From contig NZ_CP114909.1 of assembly GCF_027497355.1 (NCBI RefSeq), forward strand, positions 496,001 to 560,000: 64,000 nucleotides of DNA, read 5' to 3'. This document shows positions 35,996 to 44,788 of this stretch, one piece after another. The stretch comes from Micromonospora sp. WMMA1947. Lineage in GTDB: Bacteria; Actinomycetota; Actinomycetes; Mycobacteriales; Micromonosporaceae. The notes under the pieces were generated by a model. It saw nothing but the letters and a program-made list of their open reading frames with translations, had not been told where the DNA came from and made no database searches. Every line of letters begins with the position of its first letter. Positions within the stretch are counted from its first letter, which is position 1. The position numbers and the translations under genes are program-made.

Positions 35996-36763
35996 TCAGG
36001 CGGTGATCAGGGTGCCGATCTTCTCGCCGCCGACGGCCCGGACGATGGTGTCGTCGCCCTGGGCGCCGAAGACCAGCATCGGCAGGCCGTTCTCCATGCA
36101 GAGGCTGAACGCGGCGGCGTCAGCCACCCGAAGGTTACGGCGCAGCACCTCGGAGAAGGTGATCGAGTCGAGCTTGCTCGCGGTCGGGTCGATCCGGGGG
36201 TCGGCGGTGTAGACCGCGTCCACGCCGTTCTTGCTCATCAGCACCACGTCCGCGCGGATCTCCAGCGCCCGCTGGGCGGCCACCGTGTCGGTGGAGAAGT
36301 ACGGCATGCCGGCGCCGGCGCCGAAGATGACCACGCGGCCCTTCTCCAGGTGGCGGATCGCGCGCAGCGGGATGTACGGCTCGGCGACCTGGGCCATCGT
36401 GATGGCGCTCTGCACCCGGGTCTCGATGCCCTCCTTCTCCAGGAAGTCCTGAAGGGCCAGGCAGTTCATGACCGTGCCGAGCATGCCCATGTAGTCGGCG
36501 CGGGCGCGGTCCATGCCCCGCTTCTGCAGCTCGGCGCCGCGGAAGAAGTTGCCGCCGCCGACCACCACCGACACCTGCACGCCGCGGCGTACCACGGTGG
36601 CGATCTGGCGGGCGATGCCCTGCACGACGTCGGGGTCGACGCCGATCGCGCCGCCGCCGAAGACCTCACCGGAGAGCTTCAGCACCACCCGGCGGGACCG
36701 ACCGGGCGGAGGGGCGGTCGGGTCCTCCGCCGCCAGGCTCCGGTCACTCACAACCTGCGTCAT
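35996..36763 (-). CDS. pyrH: UMP kinase
   Basis: A 255-residue hexameric kinase of the amino-acid-kinase fold that phosphorylates UMP to UDP. Landmarks are [25 protein letters not shown] and [23 protein letters not shown]. An N-terminal extension of about 25 residues precedes the fold. The start ATG at 36763 follows a G-rich segment. A terminator after tsf and a TAGGGT box at 36820-36825 suggest that pyrH has its own promoter and leads the pyrH-frr transcript. Confidence 0.98.
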   Translation of the reverse strand: MTQVVSDRSLAAEDPTAPPPGRSRRVVLKLSGEVFGGGAIGVDPDVVQGIARQIATVVRRGVQVSVVVGGGNFFRGAELQKRGMDRARADYMGMLGTVMNCLALQDFLEKEGIETRVQSAITMAQVAEPYIPLRAIRHLEKGRVVIFGAGAGMPYFSTDTVAAQRALEIRADVVLMSKNGVDAVYTADPRIDPTASKLDSITFSEVLRRNLRVADAAAFSLCMENGLPMLVFGAQGDDTIVRAVGGEKIGTLITA

Positions 36764-36819
36764 CCGCCCCGCCCCTTCTCCCCGCGCATCGCGCGAGCGT
36801 CGCGTACGTGCCCCTGCCG

Positions 36820-36825
36820 ACCCTA
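36820..36825 (-). promoter_or_regulatory. -10 box (TAGGGT) of the pyrH-frr transcript
   Basis: TAGGGT on the minus strand lies 3 nt downstream of the tsf terminator hairpin and 56 nt upstream of the pyrH start. Confidence 0.4.
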
Positions 36826-36828
36826 TGT

Positions 36829-36876
36829 GACGAGGAGGCCGCGGTGCCTGTCGCGTACACCGGCGGCCTCCTCGTC
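36829..36876 (-). terminator. Terminator after tsf
   Basis: A 14-bp stem (36829-36842 with 36863-36876) extended inward by GGTG/CACC past a one-base bulge, 44 nt downstream of the tsf stop. Confidence 0.8.
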
Positions 36877-36920
36877 GACGTTCTCCCCTGTGCCCGGGCC
36901 GGACGGCCCGGTGCGGCGGC

Positions 36921-37748
36921 TCAGGCCTGGCCGACCTCGAACCGCAGGAAGCGGGTCACCTCGATGCCGGCGTCGGCCAGCACCTGCTTGACGGTCTTCT
37001 TGTTGTCGGCGACCGACGACTGCTCCAGCAGGACGAAGTCCTTGAAGAAGGCGTTGACCCGGCCCTCGACGATCTTCGGCAGCGCCGCCTCGGGCTTGTT
37101 CTCCTCGCGGGCGGTCTGCTCGGCGATGCGCCGCTCGGACTCGACGGTCTCGGCCGGCACCTCGTCGCGGGTGAGGTACTTCGGCCGCATCGCGGCGATC
37201 TGCATGGCCACGGCGCGGGCGTCGGCGTCGGCCGCCTCGTCCGACTTGCCGGTGAACTCGACCAGCACGCCGACCGCCGGGGGCAGGTCCTGGCTCTTGC
37301 GGTGCATGTAGACCGCGGTGGTGCCGTCCAGCTTGGCGAAGCGGTTGAGCACCAGCTTCTCGCCGATCTTGGCGGACTGCTCCTGGATCAGGTCGGCCAC
37401 GCTCTTGCCGTCGATGGTGCTGGCGAGCAGCTCCTCGGCGTTGGTGGCGCCGCTGGCCACGCCGTGCTCGACCAGCTGCTGGGCCAGCGCGATGAAGGCG
37501 TCGTTCTTGGCGACGAAGTCGGTCTCGCAGTTGAGCTCGAGCAGCGCCTGGCCGGAGTGGGCGATCAGGCCGTTGGCGGCGGTGCGCCCGGCCCGCTTGC
37601 CGACGTCCTTGGCGCCCTTGACGCGCAGGATCTCGACGGCCTTGTCGAAGTCGCCCTCGGCCTCGGTCAGCGCCTTCTTGGAGTCCATCATGCCGGCGCC
37701 GGTGAGGTCGCGGAGCTTCTTGACGTCCGCGGCGGTGAAGTTGGACAT
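36921..37748 (-). CDS. tsf: Elongation factor Ts
   Basis: A 275-residue guanine-nucleotide exchange factor for EF-Tu. The N-terminal UBA domain begins [27 protein letters not shown], given here as positions 1-27, and the exchange core includes [11 protein letters not shown], the conserved contact with EF-Tu. The start ATG at 37748 is fixed by the conserved N-terminus; the frame is open upstream but not family-like. It follows rpsB after 127 nt with a 16-bp hairpin in between. Confidence 0.98.
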   Translation of the reverse strand: MSNFTAADVKKLRDLTGAGMMDSKKALTEAEGDFDKAVEILRVKGAKDVGKRAGRTAANGLIAHSGQALLELNCETDFVAKNDAFIALAQQLVEHGVASGATNAEELLASTIDGKSVADLIQEQSAKIGEKLVLNRFAKLDGTTAVYMHRKSQDLPPAVGVLVEFTGKSDEAADADARAVAMQIAAMRPKYLTRDEVPAETVESERRIAEQTAREENKPEAALPKIVEGRVNAFFKDFVLLEQSSVADNKKTVKQVLADAGIEVTRFLRFEVGQA

Positions 37749-37824
37749 GACTCTCTCTTCGGTGTCAGTGAGGTGGTCTGGGGTGCTGGTTACCCGGTTC
37801 CGGGCCGGTTCTGCCCGGCGTACC

Positions 37825-37869
37825 CGTCGCGTCCCCACCGCCGGGAGTCCGGACGGTGGGGACGCGACG
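37825..37869 (-). terminator. 16-bp hairpin between rpsB and tsf (attenuator-like)
   Basis: The perfect stem 37825-37840 with 37854-37869 starts 7 nt after the rpsB stop. It may partially terminate the rpsB transcript and set the rpsB:tsf ratio. Confidence 0.75.
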
Positions 37870-37875
37870 GCGAGA

Positions 37876-38748
37876 TCACTCCGCGGAGGCGGTCGCCGGC
37901 TGCTCGGCGGCCGGCGCGGCGGCGGGCTGCTCGGCGGCGGCGGGCTGCTCGTCGGCCTTCTTCGGCTCCTCGAGCAGCTCGCGCTCCCACTCGGCCAGCG
38001 GCTCGTCGGCGCCGACCTGACCGGCCTCGGGCTTCTCGTCCGCGCCCCGGTTACGGCCGGAACGGGCGATCAGACCGTCGGCGACGGCGGCGGCGACGAC
38101 CTTGGTCAGCAGCTCGGCCGAGCGGATGGCGTCGTCGTTGCCCGGGATCGGGAAGTCGACCTCGTCCGGGTCGCAGTTGGTGTCGAGCACCGCGATCACC
38201 GGGATGCCCAGCTTGCGGGCCTCGTCGACGGCGATGTGCTCCTTCTTGGTGTCGACGATCCAGACCGCGGCCGGGAGCTTCTGCATGTCCCGCAGACCAC
38301 CGAGGGTCTTGGTGAGCTTGATCTTCTCGCGGGAGAGCTGGAGCGTCTCCTTCTTGGTGTAACCGGCGGCGGTGCCGCTCAGGTCACCCAGGGCCTCCAG
38401 CTCCTTCATCCGCTGCAGCCGCTTGTACACGGTCTGGAAGTTGGTCAGCATGCCACCGAGCCAGCGGTGGTTGACGTACGGCTGGCCGACCCGGGTCGCC
38501 TGCTCGGCGATGGCCTCCTGGGCCTGCTTCTTGGTGCCGACGAACAGGATGCTGCCGCCACCGGCGACGGTGGTGCGGACGAACTCGTACGCCTTCTCGA
38601 TGTAGTCGAGCGTCTGGCGCAGGTCGATGATGTAGATACCGTTGCGCTCGGTGAAGATGAAGCGCTTCATCTTCGGGTTCCAGCGCCGGGTCTGGTGCCC
38701 GAAGTGCACACCGCTTTCCAGCAGCTGACGCATGGTCACGACGGCCAT
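37876..38748 (-). CDS. rpsB: 30S ribosomal protein S2
   Basis: A 290-residue protein of the small subunit, required for binding of S1-like factors and assembly. The N-terminus [26 protein letters not shown] (positions 2-27) and the [12 protein letters not shown] motif are diagnostic. The last about 55 residues are an Ala/Glu/Pro-rich acidic tail beyond the conserved fold, a common actinobacterial feature. ATG at 38748 has GGAG 9 nt upstream. The likely -10 box TACACT at 38931-38936 gives a leader of about 175 nt that contains dyads. Confidence 0.98.
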   Translation of the reverse strand: MAVVTMRQLLESGVHFGHQTRRWNPKMKRFIFTERNGIYIIDLRQTLDYIEKAYEFVRTTVAGGGSILFVGTKKQAQEAIAEQATRVGQPYVNHRWLGGMLTNFQTVYKRLQRMKELEALGDLSGTAAGYTKKETLQLSREKIKLTKTLGGLRDMQKLPAAVWIVDTKKEHIAVDEARKLGIPVIAVLDTNCDPDEVDFPIPGNDDAIRSAELLTKVVAAAVADGLIARSGRNRGADEKPEAGQVGADEPLAEWERELLEEPKKADEQPAAAEQPAAAPAAEQPATASAE

Positions 38749-38898
38749 GGTGGGTTACTCCTACTTTGTCCCTGGTTGTCCGTCCGGCCGGCGGCCGGAC
38801 GCCTGGCGCCCGATCGCCGGCCAGGGTGGGCCCGATACGTCAGACCGGGACCAGGGAGGCCGTCGCCCCACGGAGAAGACCGTGGAGAGGGCACGCGA

Positions 38899-38936
38899 GG
38901 TCGACCGCGCGAGGCGGTCGCCAGTCGACCAGTGTA
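38899..38936 (-). promoter_or_regulatory. rpsB promoter -10 box with adjoining dyad
   Basis: TACACT on the minus strand (38931-38936) is directly followed by an inverted repeat with arms GGTCGAC and GTCGACC (38924-38930 and 38899-38905), which would fall at the 5' end of the mRNA. A smaller hairpin (CCACGG/CCGTGG) lies further down the leader at about 38866-38883. Confidence 0.45.
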
Positions 38937-38990
38937 CGCGCCCTCTCCGCTGTCCGGCCCCCGGGTGCGGAGCACGCCCGCGCGGCTCGG

Positions 38991-40037
38991 TCAGCCGGCG
39001 GCGAGCGCGGCGGCCACGAACAGCACCAGGCCGACGGTCAGGTATGCCGTCGGCGGGCGAAGCCAGCCCCGGCTGCCGTCGGCCAGCGCCAGCCCGCCGG
39101 TGCGCAGCCCGTACAGGCCGGTGCCGAAGATCGGCAGCCCCACCACCAGGAACATGCCCACCACGACGTGCGACGTCGACACCGGGTCACCGAACAGGCC
39201 GTGCAGCAACACCCGCACCGCCGGCACCTCCAGCACCAGCACCAGCACCGCCAGCAGGATCGCCAGCGCCGGACGACGCGTCCGGTAGACACCGTCGCCG
39301 GGCGGCGGCCCGTCCGGACGCGGCAGCACCGCGGGCATCGGACCGGTCGGCATCTCGAGGGGGTTCGGGGTCGCCGCCGGCTGCGCGGGGCCGCCCGGCC
39401 GCTCACCGATCCGCAGCGGGGTGGCCTCGCCGGGGTTCAGCCGCGCCGCGGCGGTCGCTTCGGCTCCGCCGTCGATACCCGGCGCCGGCTCGACGACCGG
39501 GTAGCCGCCGATCGGGCTGAGCCGGGGCTTGTCGACGCCGCCGACAGTGCTCCGGGCGTCGGCGCCCACGCCGCCGGCCGGGTCGCTGCCGTGAGCGATG
39601 AGGCCGTACGGGTCGGCGCCCACCGGTGCGGCGCCGGTCAGCGGGGCGGTCGCCGGCGCACCCAGCGAACTCGACAGCGGGTTGCCGTGCGCGGCGGTGC
39701 CGAGCGCGTCCACGCCGCTGCGGGACACCGCGCCGAGCGGGTCGGCCGCCGCCTCGCGCGCCGCGCGACGGCCGGCGCGCGATCCGGGCAGCTCGCCGGA
39801 GACCTCCGGGTCGTCCGGCCGCTGCGACCGCCAGCTGCTCGTGTCGTCCACCAGCGGATCGGCGGCGGAGTACCGGCCCGGCTCGGCGTACCGGCTGTCA
39901 CCGGCGCGCTGCTCGGGGGTGCGGTAGTCGTCGTCGCGGTAGCGGGGCTCGCCCGAAGCGCGCCAGTCCGACTCGTATCCGCGGTCGCCCCATCGCGACC
40001 CCTGCTCATCCTCGGAGTAGTTCCGTCGTCCGTCCAC
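38991..40037 (-). CDS. Hypothetical membrane protein with long low-complexity N-terminus
   Basis: A 348-residue protein. About 245 hydrophilic residues, rich in Gly, Pro, Ala, Asp and Arg and likely disordered, precede a C-terminal part with three to four membrane helices (about residues 250-270, 278-298 and 325-348). The N-terminus is [20 protein letters not shown]. The fold is not recognised. GTG at 40037 is chosen because TACCGT (40045-40050) ends 7 nt before it; the alternative GTG at 40046 overlaps this box. It is upstream of rpsB on the same strand but separated by the rpsB promoter. Confidence 0.65.
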   Translation of the reverse strand: MDGRRNYSEDEQGSRWGDRGYESDWRASGEPRYRDDDYRTPEQRAGDSRYAEPGRYSAADPLVDDTSSWRSQRPDDPEVSGELPGSRAGRRAAREAAADPLGAVSRSGVDALGTAAHGNPLSSSLGAPATAPLTGAAPVGADPYGLIAHGSDPAGGVGADARSTVGGVDKPRLSPIGGYPVVEPAPGIDGGAEATAAARLNPGEATPLRIGERPGGPAQPAATPNPLEMPTGPMPAVLPRPDGPPPGDGVYRTRRPALAILLAVLVLVLEVPAVRVLLHGLFGDPVSTSHVVVGMFLVVGLPIFGTGLYGLRTGGLALADGSRGWLRPPTAYLTVGLVLFVAAALAAG

Positions 40038-40044
40038 GACCGGC

Positions 40045-40050
40045 ACGGTA
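40045..40050 (-). promoter_or_regulatory. -10 box (TACCGT), likely leaderless
   Basis: TACCGT on the minus strand ends 7 nt before the GTG at 40037 and overlaps an alternative GTG at 40046. Confidence 0.4.
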
Positions 40051-40228
40051 TGCGACGGGCACCAGCCGCGCCATTCGGGTCGCCTGCGGATCGGCCCAGG
40101 TCAGCGCCGACATCGCCGGGTCGCCGACGGGACACGGTCAGTAGCCGTACCGGGCCTGTGCGACCACGCCGTCGCGGCGGCGCGTGTTCGGGATACCGTG
40201 CTCCGGCTCACCGCACGAGAACGGGGTA

Positions 40229-40819
40229 ATGGCGATGACGGCACGACCCACTACGCGCCTGCTGCTGGCGGCCACGACACTGATCCTGATCGCCGGGTGC
40301 GCGCCGGAGCCGGCGACGCGGCCGAAGTCCGGTGCTTCTCCGGTGGGCGCGCCGTCGCCGGTCACCCGCAAACTGCGGATGCCGGAAACGCTGCTCGGCC
40401 TGACGAAGAACATGGATCGCGTGGCCATCGAAGGGGCCAAGCGGCACCTCGACACCCTGAAGCGTGAAGTCGACCCGGCCACCAGTGCCGTCGGCTGGGC
40501 GTACGGCGGGCACGGCCCGGACGCCGACATGGTGTTCATCACGGGCGTGTCCGGCACCGTCACCGACCAGCAGGGGTTGGTCGAGCGCGCGCTGAGCCCG
40601 TACCGCGTCGGTGCCCGCGAAGATGTCGATGCCGGCCGGCTGGGCGGCACGGCCCGCTGCGGCCAGGGGCGGACCGAATTGAAGAGCTACCTCGTCGTCT
40701 GCGCCTGGGCCGACCCTCAGACCCTGGGTGTCGTCGCTTTCCTCTCGTCCCGCCCGATCGGCGACCGGACAGCGCAGTTCCTCGACGTGCGCGAAGCGAT
40801 GACCGAGACCGCCGGGTGA
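40229..40819 (+). CDS. Hypothetical lipoprotein
   Basis: A 196-residue protein with a lipoprotein signal: basic start MAMTARPTTR, a hydrophobic core, and the lipobox IAGC with the modified cysteine near residue 23. The mature part begins APEPATRPKSGASP, a disordered lead. The rest is a single domain with two further cysteines (ARCGQG and LVVCAW), which could form a disulfide. No family is recognised. It is anchored on the outer face of the membrane. ATG at 40229 or 40235 may be used. It is followed by the paired GTCCACAG sites and yraN. Confidence 0.7.
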   Translation: MAMTARPTTRLLLAATTLILIAGCAPEPATRPKSGASPVGAPSPVTRKLRMPETLLGLTKNMDRVAIEGAKRHLDTLKREVDPATSAVGWAYGGHGPDADMVFITGVSGTVTDQQGLVERALSPYRVGAREDVDAGRLGGTARCGQGRTELKSYLVVCAWADPQTLGVVAFLSSRPIGDRTAQFLDVREAMTETAG

Positions 40820-40857
40820 ACGGCACGCGCTAACACATCGGACGGGTGATCGCGAGC

Positions 40858-40886
40858 CCGTCCACAGGCGGCACCTTGTCCACAGG
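40858..40886 (+). promoter_or_regulatory. Two direct GTCCACAGG sites, 18-bp period (DnaA-box-like)
   Basis: GTCCACAGG occurs at 40860-40868 and 40878-40886, separated by 9 nt. The second is preceded by TT, giving TTGTCCACA, the actinobacterial form of a DnaA box. They lie between the lipoprotein and yraN. A matching pair in the opposite orientation is at 47946-47972. Confidence 0.5.
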
Positions 40887-40938
40887 GAGTCCCTTCACGG
40901 CGCCCCTGACCCCAGCCTCCGGTCGCATCCTGGCCGGC

Positions 40939-41298
40939 ATGACGAACCGGAACCGAGCCGTCGGGGCGTACGGCGAGCGGTGCGCGCTACGGCACCTGAT
41001 CGAGACGGGCCTGCGCCCGGTCGCCCGCAACTGGCGCTGCCCCGAGGGCGAGATCGACATCATCGCCTGGGAGGGGCCGGTCCTCGCCATCTGCGAGGTC
41101 AAGACCCGCCGCACCGAGCAGTTCGGCTCGCCCGCCGAGGCCGTCGTACCGGCCAAGGCCCGCCGGCTGCGCGGCCTGGCCGCGCGCTGGCTCGCCGAGA
41201 CCGGAACCACCGCCGACGAGGTCCGCTTCGACGTGCTCTCCGTCCGGCTCCCGCTCACCGGCCCCGCCCGGGTCGAGCACCTCCGCGGCGCGTTCTGA
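40939..41298 (+). CDS. yraN: YraN family (UPF0102) nuclease-fold protein
   Basis: A 119-residue protein of the UPF0102 family with a restriction-endonuclease-like fold. The residues G-x-x-GE (AYGERCALRHL), NWRCPEGEIDIIAWEG and ICEVKTRR form the putative metal-binding site. The ATG at 40939 begins the conserved sequence. It is the first gene of yraN-comM-dprA, with comM starting 1 nt after its stop. Function in the family is not settled; the context ties it to DNA uptake or processing. Confidence 0.92.
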   Translation: MTNRNRAVGAYGERCALRHLIETGLRPVARNWRCPEGEIDIIAWEGPVLAICEVKTRRTEQFGSPAEAVVPAKARRLRGLAARWLAETGTTADEVRFDVLSVRLPLTGPARVEHLRGAF

Positions 41299-41299
41299 C

Positions 41300-42820
41300 A
41301 TGGGGTACGCGAAAGTGCTGAGCGTCGGCCTGGCCGGAGTCGCCGGGCATCTCGTCGAGGTCGAGGCCGACCTGGCTCCCGGACTGCCCGCCGTGATCAT
41401 CTCCGGCCTGCCCGACACCGCCCTGCACGAAGCGCGCGACCGGGTCCGCGCCGCGATCGTCAACTCCGGTCAGAAGTGGCCCAACCGCCGCATCACCCTC
41501 AACCTCCTCCCCGCCACCCTGCCCAAGTACGGCTCGGCGTTCGACCTCGCCATCGCGCTCGCCGTCCTGGCCGGGTCGGGTGAGCTGCCACCGGTCGCCC
41601 TGGACGCCACAGTGGTGCTCGGCGAACTCGGCCTCGACGGCGCGGTACGCCCCGTCCGCGGCACGCTGCCGATGGTCGCCGCGGCCGCCCGCGCCGGGCA
41701 CACCCGTGTCGTCGTACCGGCCGGCAACGCCGCCGAGGCGGCGGTCATCCCGGGCGTACGGGTGCACGCGGTCGACACCCTGCACCGGCTCGTCGCCCAC
41801 GTCCGCGACGGCATCCCGCTGCTCGCCCCACCCGCCCACGTTCCGGCCGACGGGCCGGCCGGGCCTGACCTCGTCGACGTGGCCGGGCAGCCGCTCGGGC
41901 GGCGTGCCCTGGAGATCGCCGCCGCCGGTGGCCACCACCTCGCGCTGTTCGGTCCACCCGGCGCCGGCAAGACCATGCTCGCCGAGCGGTTGCCGTCGAT
42001 CCTGCCCGCACTGGGCGACGAGGCAGCCCTGGAGGTCACCGCGCTGCACTCGATCGCCGGGCTGCTGCCACCCGGCGGCGGGCTGCTGCGCCGTCCCCCG
42101 TTCCAGGCGCCGCACCACACCGCCACCGTGCCCGCGCTCGTCGGAGGCGGCTCCGGGCTGGCCCGGCCCGGCGCGGTGTCGCTCGCCCACCGCGGGGTCC
42201 TGTTCCTGGACGAGGCGCCCGAGTTCGGCAAGGGCGCGCTGGAGGCGTTGCGGCAGCCGCTGGAGAGCGGCCGGGTCCGGGTGGCGCGAACCCGAGGCGC
42301 CACCGAGTATCCGGCCCGCACCCAGCTGGTGCTGGCGGCAAACCCCTGCCCCTGCGCGAAACCCTCCGGTGACGTGGACTGCGAGTGCGCGCCGCTGGCC
42401 CGGCGACGCTACCTGGGGCGGTTGTCGGGTCCGCTGCTCGACCGGGTGGACGTGCAGGTCCAGCTGAAGGCGGTGCGCGCGGCGGAGCTGCTGAGCACCG
42501 ACTCCGCGCACGAGTCCTCGGCCACCGTCGCCGCCCGGGTCGTCGCCGCGCGGCATGCCGCCGCCGATCGCTGGGCTGCCACCGGGCACCGGGTGAACGC
42601 CGACGTCCCCGGCCCGTACCTGCGCCGGCCGCCGTGGCACCTGCCCGCCCGGGTCACCCGGGATCTGCGCCACCGGCTCGACACCGGTTCGCTGTCCGCG
42701 CGCGGCTACGACCGCGTACTCCGGCTCGCCTGGACCATCGCCGACCTGGACGGGCGGGACCGGCCCGGCCGCGACGACGTCGCGGAGGCCGTCCAGCTCA
42801 GGACCGGGGAGGTCGCGTGA
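41300..42820 (+). CDS. comM: ComM/YifB family Mg-chelatase-like AAA+ ATPase
   Basis: A 506-residue helicase-like AAA+ protein that helps branch migration during integration of transformed DNA. The N-terminal ChlI-type domain starts MGYAKVLSVGLAG; Walker A GPPGAGKT is at residues 218-225; the Walker B region FLDEAPEF follows; and the C-terminal Mg_chelatase_C domain begins near residue 400. The start is 1 nt after the yraN stop, and the stop overlaps the dprA start (GTGA), so the three genes are translationally linked. Confidence 0.95.
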   Translation: MGYAKVLSVGLAGVAGHLVEVEADLAPGLPAVIISGLPDTALHEARDRVRAAIVNSGQKWPNRRITLNLLPATLPKYGSAFDLAIALAVLAGSGELPPVALDATVVLGELGLDGAVRPVRGTLPMVAAAARAGHTRVVVPAGNAAEAAVIPGVRVHAVDTLHRLVAHVRDGIPLLAPPAHVPADGPAGPDLVDVAGQPLGRRALEIAAAGGHHLALFGPPGAGKTMLAERLPSILPALGDEAALEVTALHSIAGLLPPGGGLLRRPPFQAPHHTATVPALVGGGSGLARPGAVSLAHRGVLFLDEAPEFGKGALEALRQPLESGRVRVARTRGATEYPARTQLVLAANPCPCAKPSGDVDCECAPLARRRYLGRLSGPLLDRVDVQVQLKAVRAAELLSTDSAHESSATVAARVVAARHAAADRWAATGHRVNADVPGPYLRRPPWHLPARVTRDLRHRLDTGSLSARGYDRVLRLAWTIADLDGRDRPGRDDVAEAVQLRTGEVA

Positions 42821-43998
42821 GCGCCGACGAGCAGCGGCTGGCGCGGGTCGCGCTCACCTGGCTCGCCGAGCCCGGCACCCGGTCGGTGTACGCCCTGGTC
42901 GAGCGGATCGGCCCGGTCGCCGCGCTCGACCTGCTGCTGTCCGGCGAGGCGCCGGAACGGACTCTGCGCTCGGCCGTGGCGGCGCGGGGCGCCTCCGGCG
43001 ACGCCCGGGCGGTCGCGGCCGACGCGCTGGCCCGTGGCGAACGGCTCGGGGCCCGGCTGGTCACCCCCGACGACGACGAGTGGCCCGCCCAGGTCCGCGA
43101 CCTGCGCCGCCTGGCGCTGTCAGGGGCCACCCGGCGGGTCGACGTGGAGACCGACCCGCCGCTCTGCTTCTGGGTACGCGGAGCATGGCCGCTCGGTGAG
43201 GCGCTGGCGCGCTCGGTGGCGGTGGTCGGCGCCCGGGCGGCCACCCCCTACGGCGCGCACATCGCCACCGAGCTGGGCTACGGCCTGGCCGACCGGGAGT
43301 GGACAGTGGTGTCCGGTGGGGCGTTCGGCATCGACGCCGCCGCGCATCGCGGGGCGCTGACGGCGGGCGGGCGCACCGTCGCCGTGCTCGCCTGCGGCGT
43401 GGACCGCCCGTACCCGATGGGCAACGCCGCGCTGTTCGACCGGATCGCCGAAACCGGCCTGCTGGTGAGCGAGTGGCTTCCGGGCGCGGAGCCGCTGCGG
43501 CCCCGGTTCCTCATCCGCAACCGGGTCATAGCGGCGGCGACGAACGGCACGGTTCTCGTGGAGGCCGCCGCCCGCAGCGGCGCCACCCAGACGCTCAACC
43601 GGGCGCTCGGCCTGCGCCGCCCGGCGATGGTGGTGCCCGGGCCGGTCACGTCAGCGATGTCCGTCGGTGGGCACGAGGTGCTGCGGGAACGGCCGGAGGC
43701 CCGGCTGGTCACGAACGTCGCACACGTGCTGGAGGAAGTGGGACGCATCGGATACGACCTCGCCCCGCCCGCCCGGGCACCGGAACGCCCCCGGGACCGG
43801 CTCGACGAGGAGGCCACCCAGGTGCTGGAGGCGCTGCCCCGCCGCCGGGCCCTCGACCTGGAGAGCATCGCCGCGCGGGCGGGCGTCGACCTGCGTACCG
43901 CCATGCGCAAACTGTCCATGCTGGAGGAGCTGGCGATGGTGGTACGCCGCGACGACGGATACGCGCTCGCGCCACCATCACCGACCGCCCGCACGTGA
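42817..43998 (+). CDS. dprA: DNA processing protein DprA
   Basis: A 393-residue protein that loads RecA on incoming single-stranded DNA. The central Rossmann-like domain includes VAVVGARAATPYGAHIA and VVSGGAFGIDAAAHRGAL, with the family PYPMGNAALFDRI and GLLVSEWLPG. A SAM-like helical region is at the N-terminus, and a winged-helix DprA_WH domain occupies about residues 335-385. GTG at 42817 overlaps the comM stop by 4 nt. Presence of the trio does not prove natural competence, since it is near-universal in actinobacteria. Confidence 0.96.
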   Translation: MSADEQRLARVALTWLAEPGTRSVYALVERIGPVAALDLLLSGEAPERTLRSAVAARGASGDARAVAADALARGERLGARLVTPDDDEWPAQVRDLRRLALSGATRRVDVETDPPLCFWVRGAWPLGEALARSVAVVGARAATPYGAHIATELGYGLADREWTVVSGGAFGIDAAAHRGALTAGGRTVAVLACGVDRPYPMGNAALFDRIAETGLLVSEWLPGAEPLRPRFLIRNRVIAAATNGTVLVEAAARSGATQTLNRALGLRRPAMVVPGPVTSAMSVGGHEVLRERPEARLVTNVAHVLEEVGRIGYDLAPPARAPERPRDRLDEEATQVLEALPRRRALDLESIAARAGVDLRTAMRKLSMLEELAMVVRRDDGYALAPPSPTART

Positions 43999-44003
43999 AC
44001 GCG

Positions 44004-44345
44004 TCAGTCGCCCTCGAACCGGATCTCGGCGTCGCGGCGCTCGGCACATCGGCGGACGAGCCGGGCCAGCCGGTGGACGTGGTCGACCTCCGCCGGCGCC
44101 CGCGCCACCTCCGCCAGGCACCGCAGCTCGGCGAGCAGGTGCGGCATCCGTTCGGCGCCCACGGCCAGCTCACCGAGCGGGTCGACGCGGTCCAGCAGCG
44201 GGGTCCGACCCCCGCCGCGGACACGTTTGAGCAGGTCGAGCAGGACATCCTGCGGGTCCGCCACGACCTCGATCGAGACGTACACGGGTCGGCGACGGTG
44301 GTCACCCGCCGACACCTGCCGGTAGAGGACGGCGTCCACTCCCAC
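44004..44345 (-). CDS. Hypothetical protein of 113 residues
   Basis: A small cytosolic protein with no recognised domain. The N-terminal part (VLYRQVSAGDHRRRPVYVSIEVV) is strand-like and the remainder is helical, ending in a basic-acidic stretch. GTG at 44345 has AGGAGG about 9 nt upstream, which supports a real gene. It converges with dprA, whose stop is 5 nt away. Codon-position GC pattern looks like that of its neighbours by eye only. Confidence 0.55.
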   Translation of the reverse strand: MGVDAVLYRQVSAGDHRRRPVYVSIEVVADPQDVLLDLLKRVRGGGRTPLLDRVDPLGELAVGAERMPHLLAELRCLAEVARAPAEVDHVHRLARLVRRCAERRDAEIRFEGD

Positions 44346-44728
44346 TCTCGGCCCTCCTCGTACCGGGCGTCACCGTCGCGGGGGACGCACTGGCCTGATC
44401 GCGGCCGGATCAACCCTCCGTCGGGGCCGGCTCGGCCACGCTGCCCGCCGGTTGCCGCACCGGAGCGTGCCGCAGCACGAGTTTCCCCTGTCCAGACCCG
44501 CTTCTGCTACCCCGCTCAGCGCGCCGTCACATATCCCTGGCCGGAACCCAAGCGGCCGACGTGGCCGACGGCACACGGCTGTCGCCGGCCAATGCCCGAA
44601 GGCGGAGCGGCGGCCGGACGACGGCACGACCGGGCGACGGCACGACGAGGGCGGCGCGTCGGCGGCGGCACGGCGAGGCGGGGCCGGCGGCACGGCGAAC
44701 GGCGGCGCTCCGGCCTTACCCTGAGGCG
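44346..44728. other. Gap with no supported gene
   Basis: About 380 bp between a minus-strand small gene and the plus-strand xerC region. It holds no convincing ORF, only GC-rich sequence with a direct repeat of CGACGGCACGAC (about 44606-44646) and, at its right end, the TACCCT box at 44717-44722. The promoter of the minus-strand gene must also lie here. Confidence 0.6.
44717..44722 (+). promoter_or_regulatory. -10 box (TACCCT) before a leaderless short ORF and xerC
   Basis: TACCCT ends 6 nt before GTG at 44729, the start of a short ORF that overlaps the xerC start codon. Confidence 0.4.
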
Positions 44729-44788
44729 GTGATCGGTGTCCGCCTCCCGCGCCGCGACCGCGTACGCCCGGACCGGGTCCCGCGATGA
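44729..44788 (+). CDS. Possible leaderless 19-residue upstream ORF coupled to xerC
   Basis: GTG at 44729 lies 6 nt after a TACCCT box and opens an ORF for [19 protein letters not shown], whose TGA overlaps the xerC ATG as ATGA. xerC itself has no ribosome binding site, so ribosomes finishing this short ORF could restart on xerC. The peptide is very basic and resembles no known family. The evidence is position only; the arrangement could be chance. Confidence 0.35.
   Translation: MIGVRLPRRDRVRPDRVPR

Noticed and set aside
44452..44724. Plus-strand open frame upstream of xerC
   Set aside because: No ribosome binding site or -10 box near its start, and a repetitive Arg/Gly/Ala composition; treated as noncoding.
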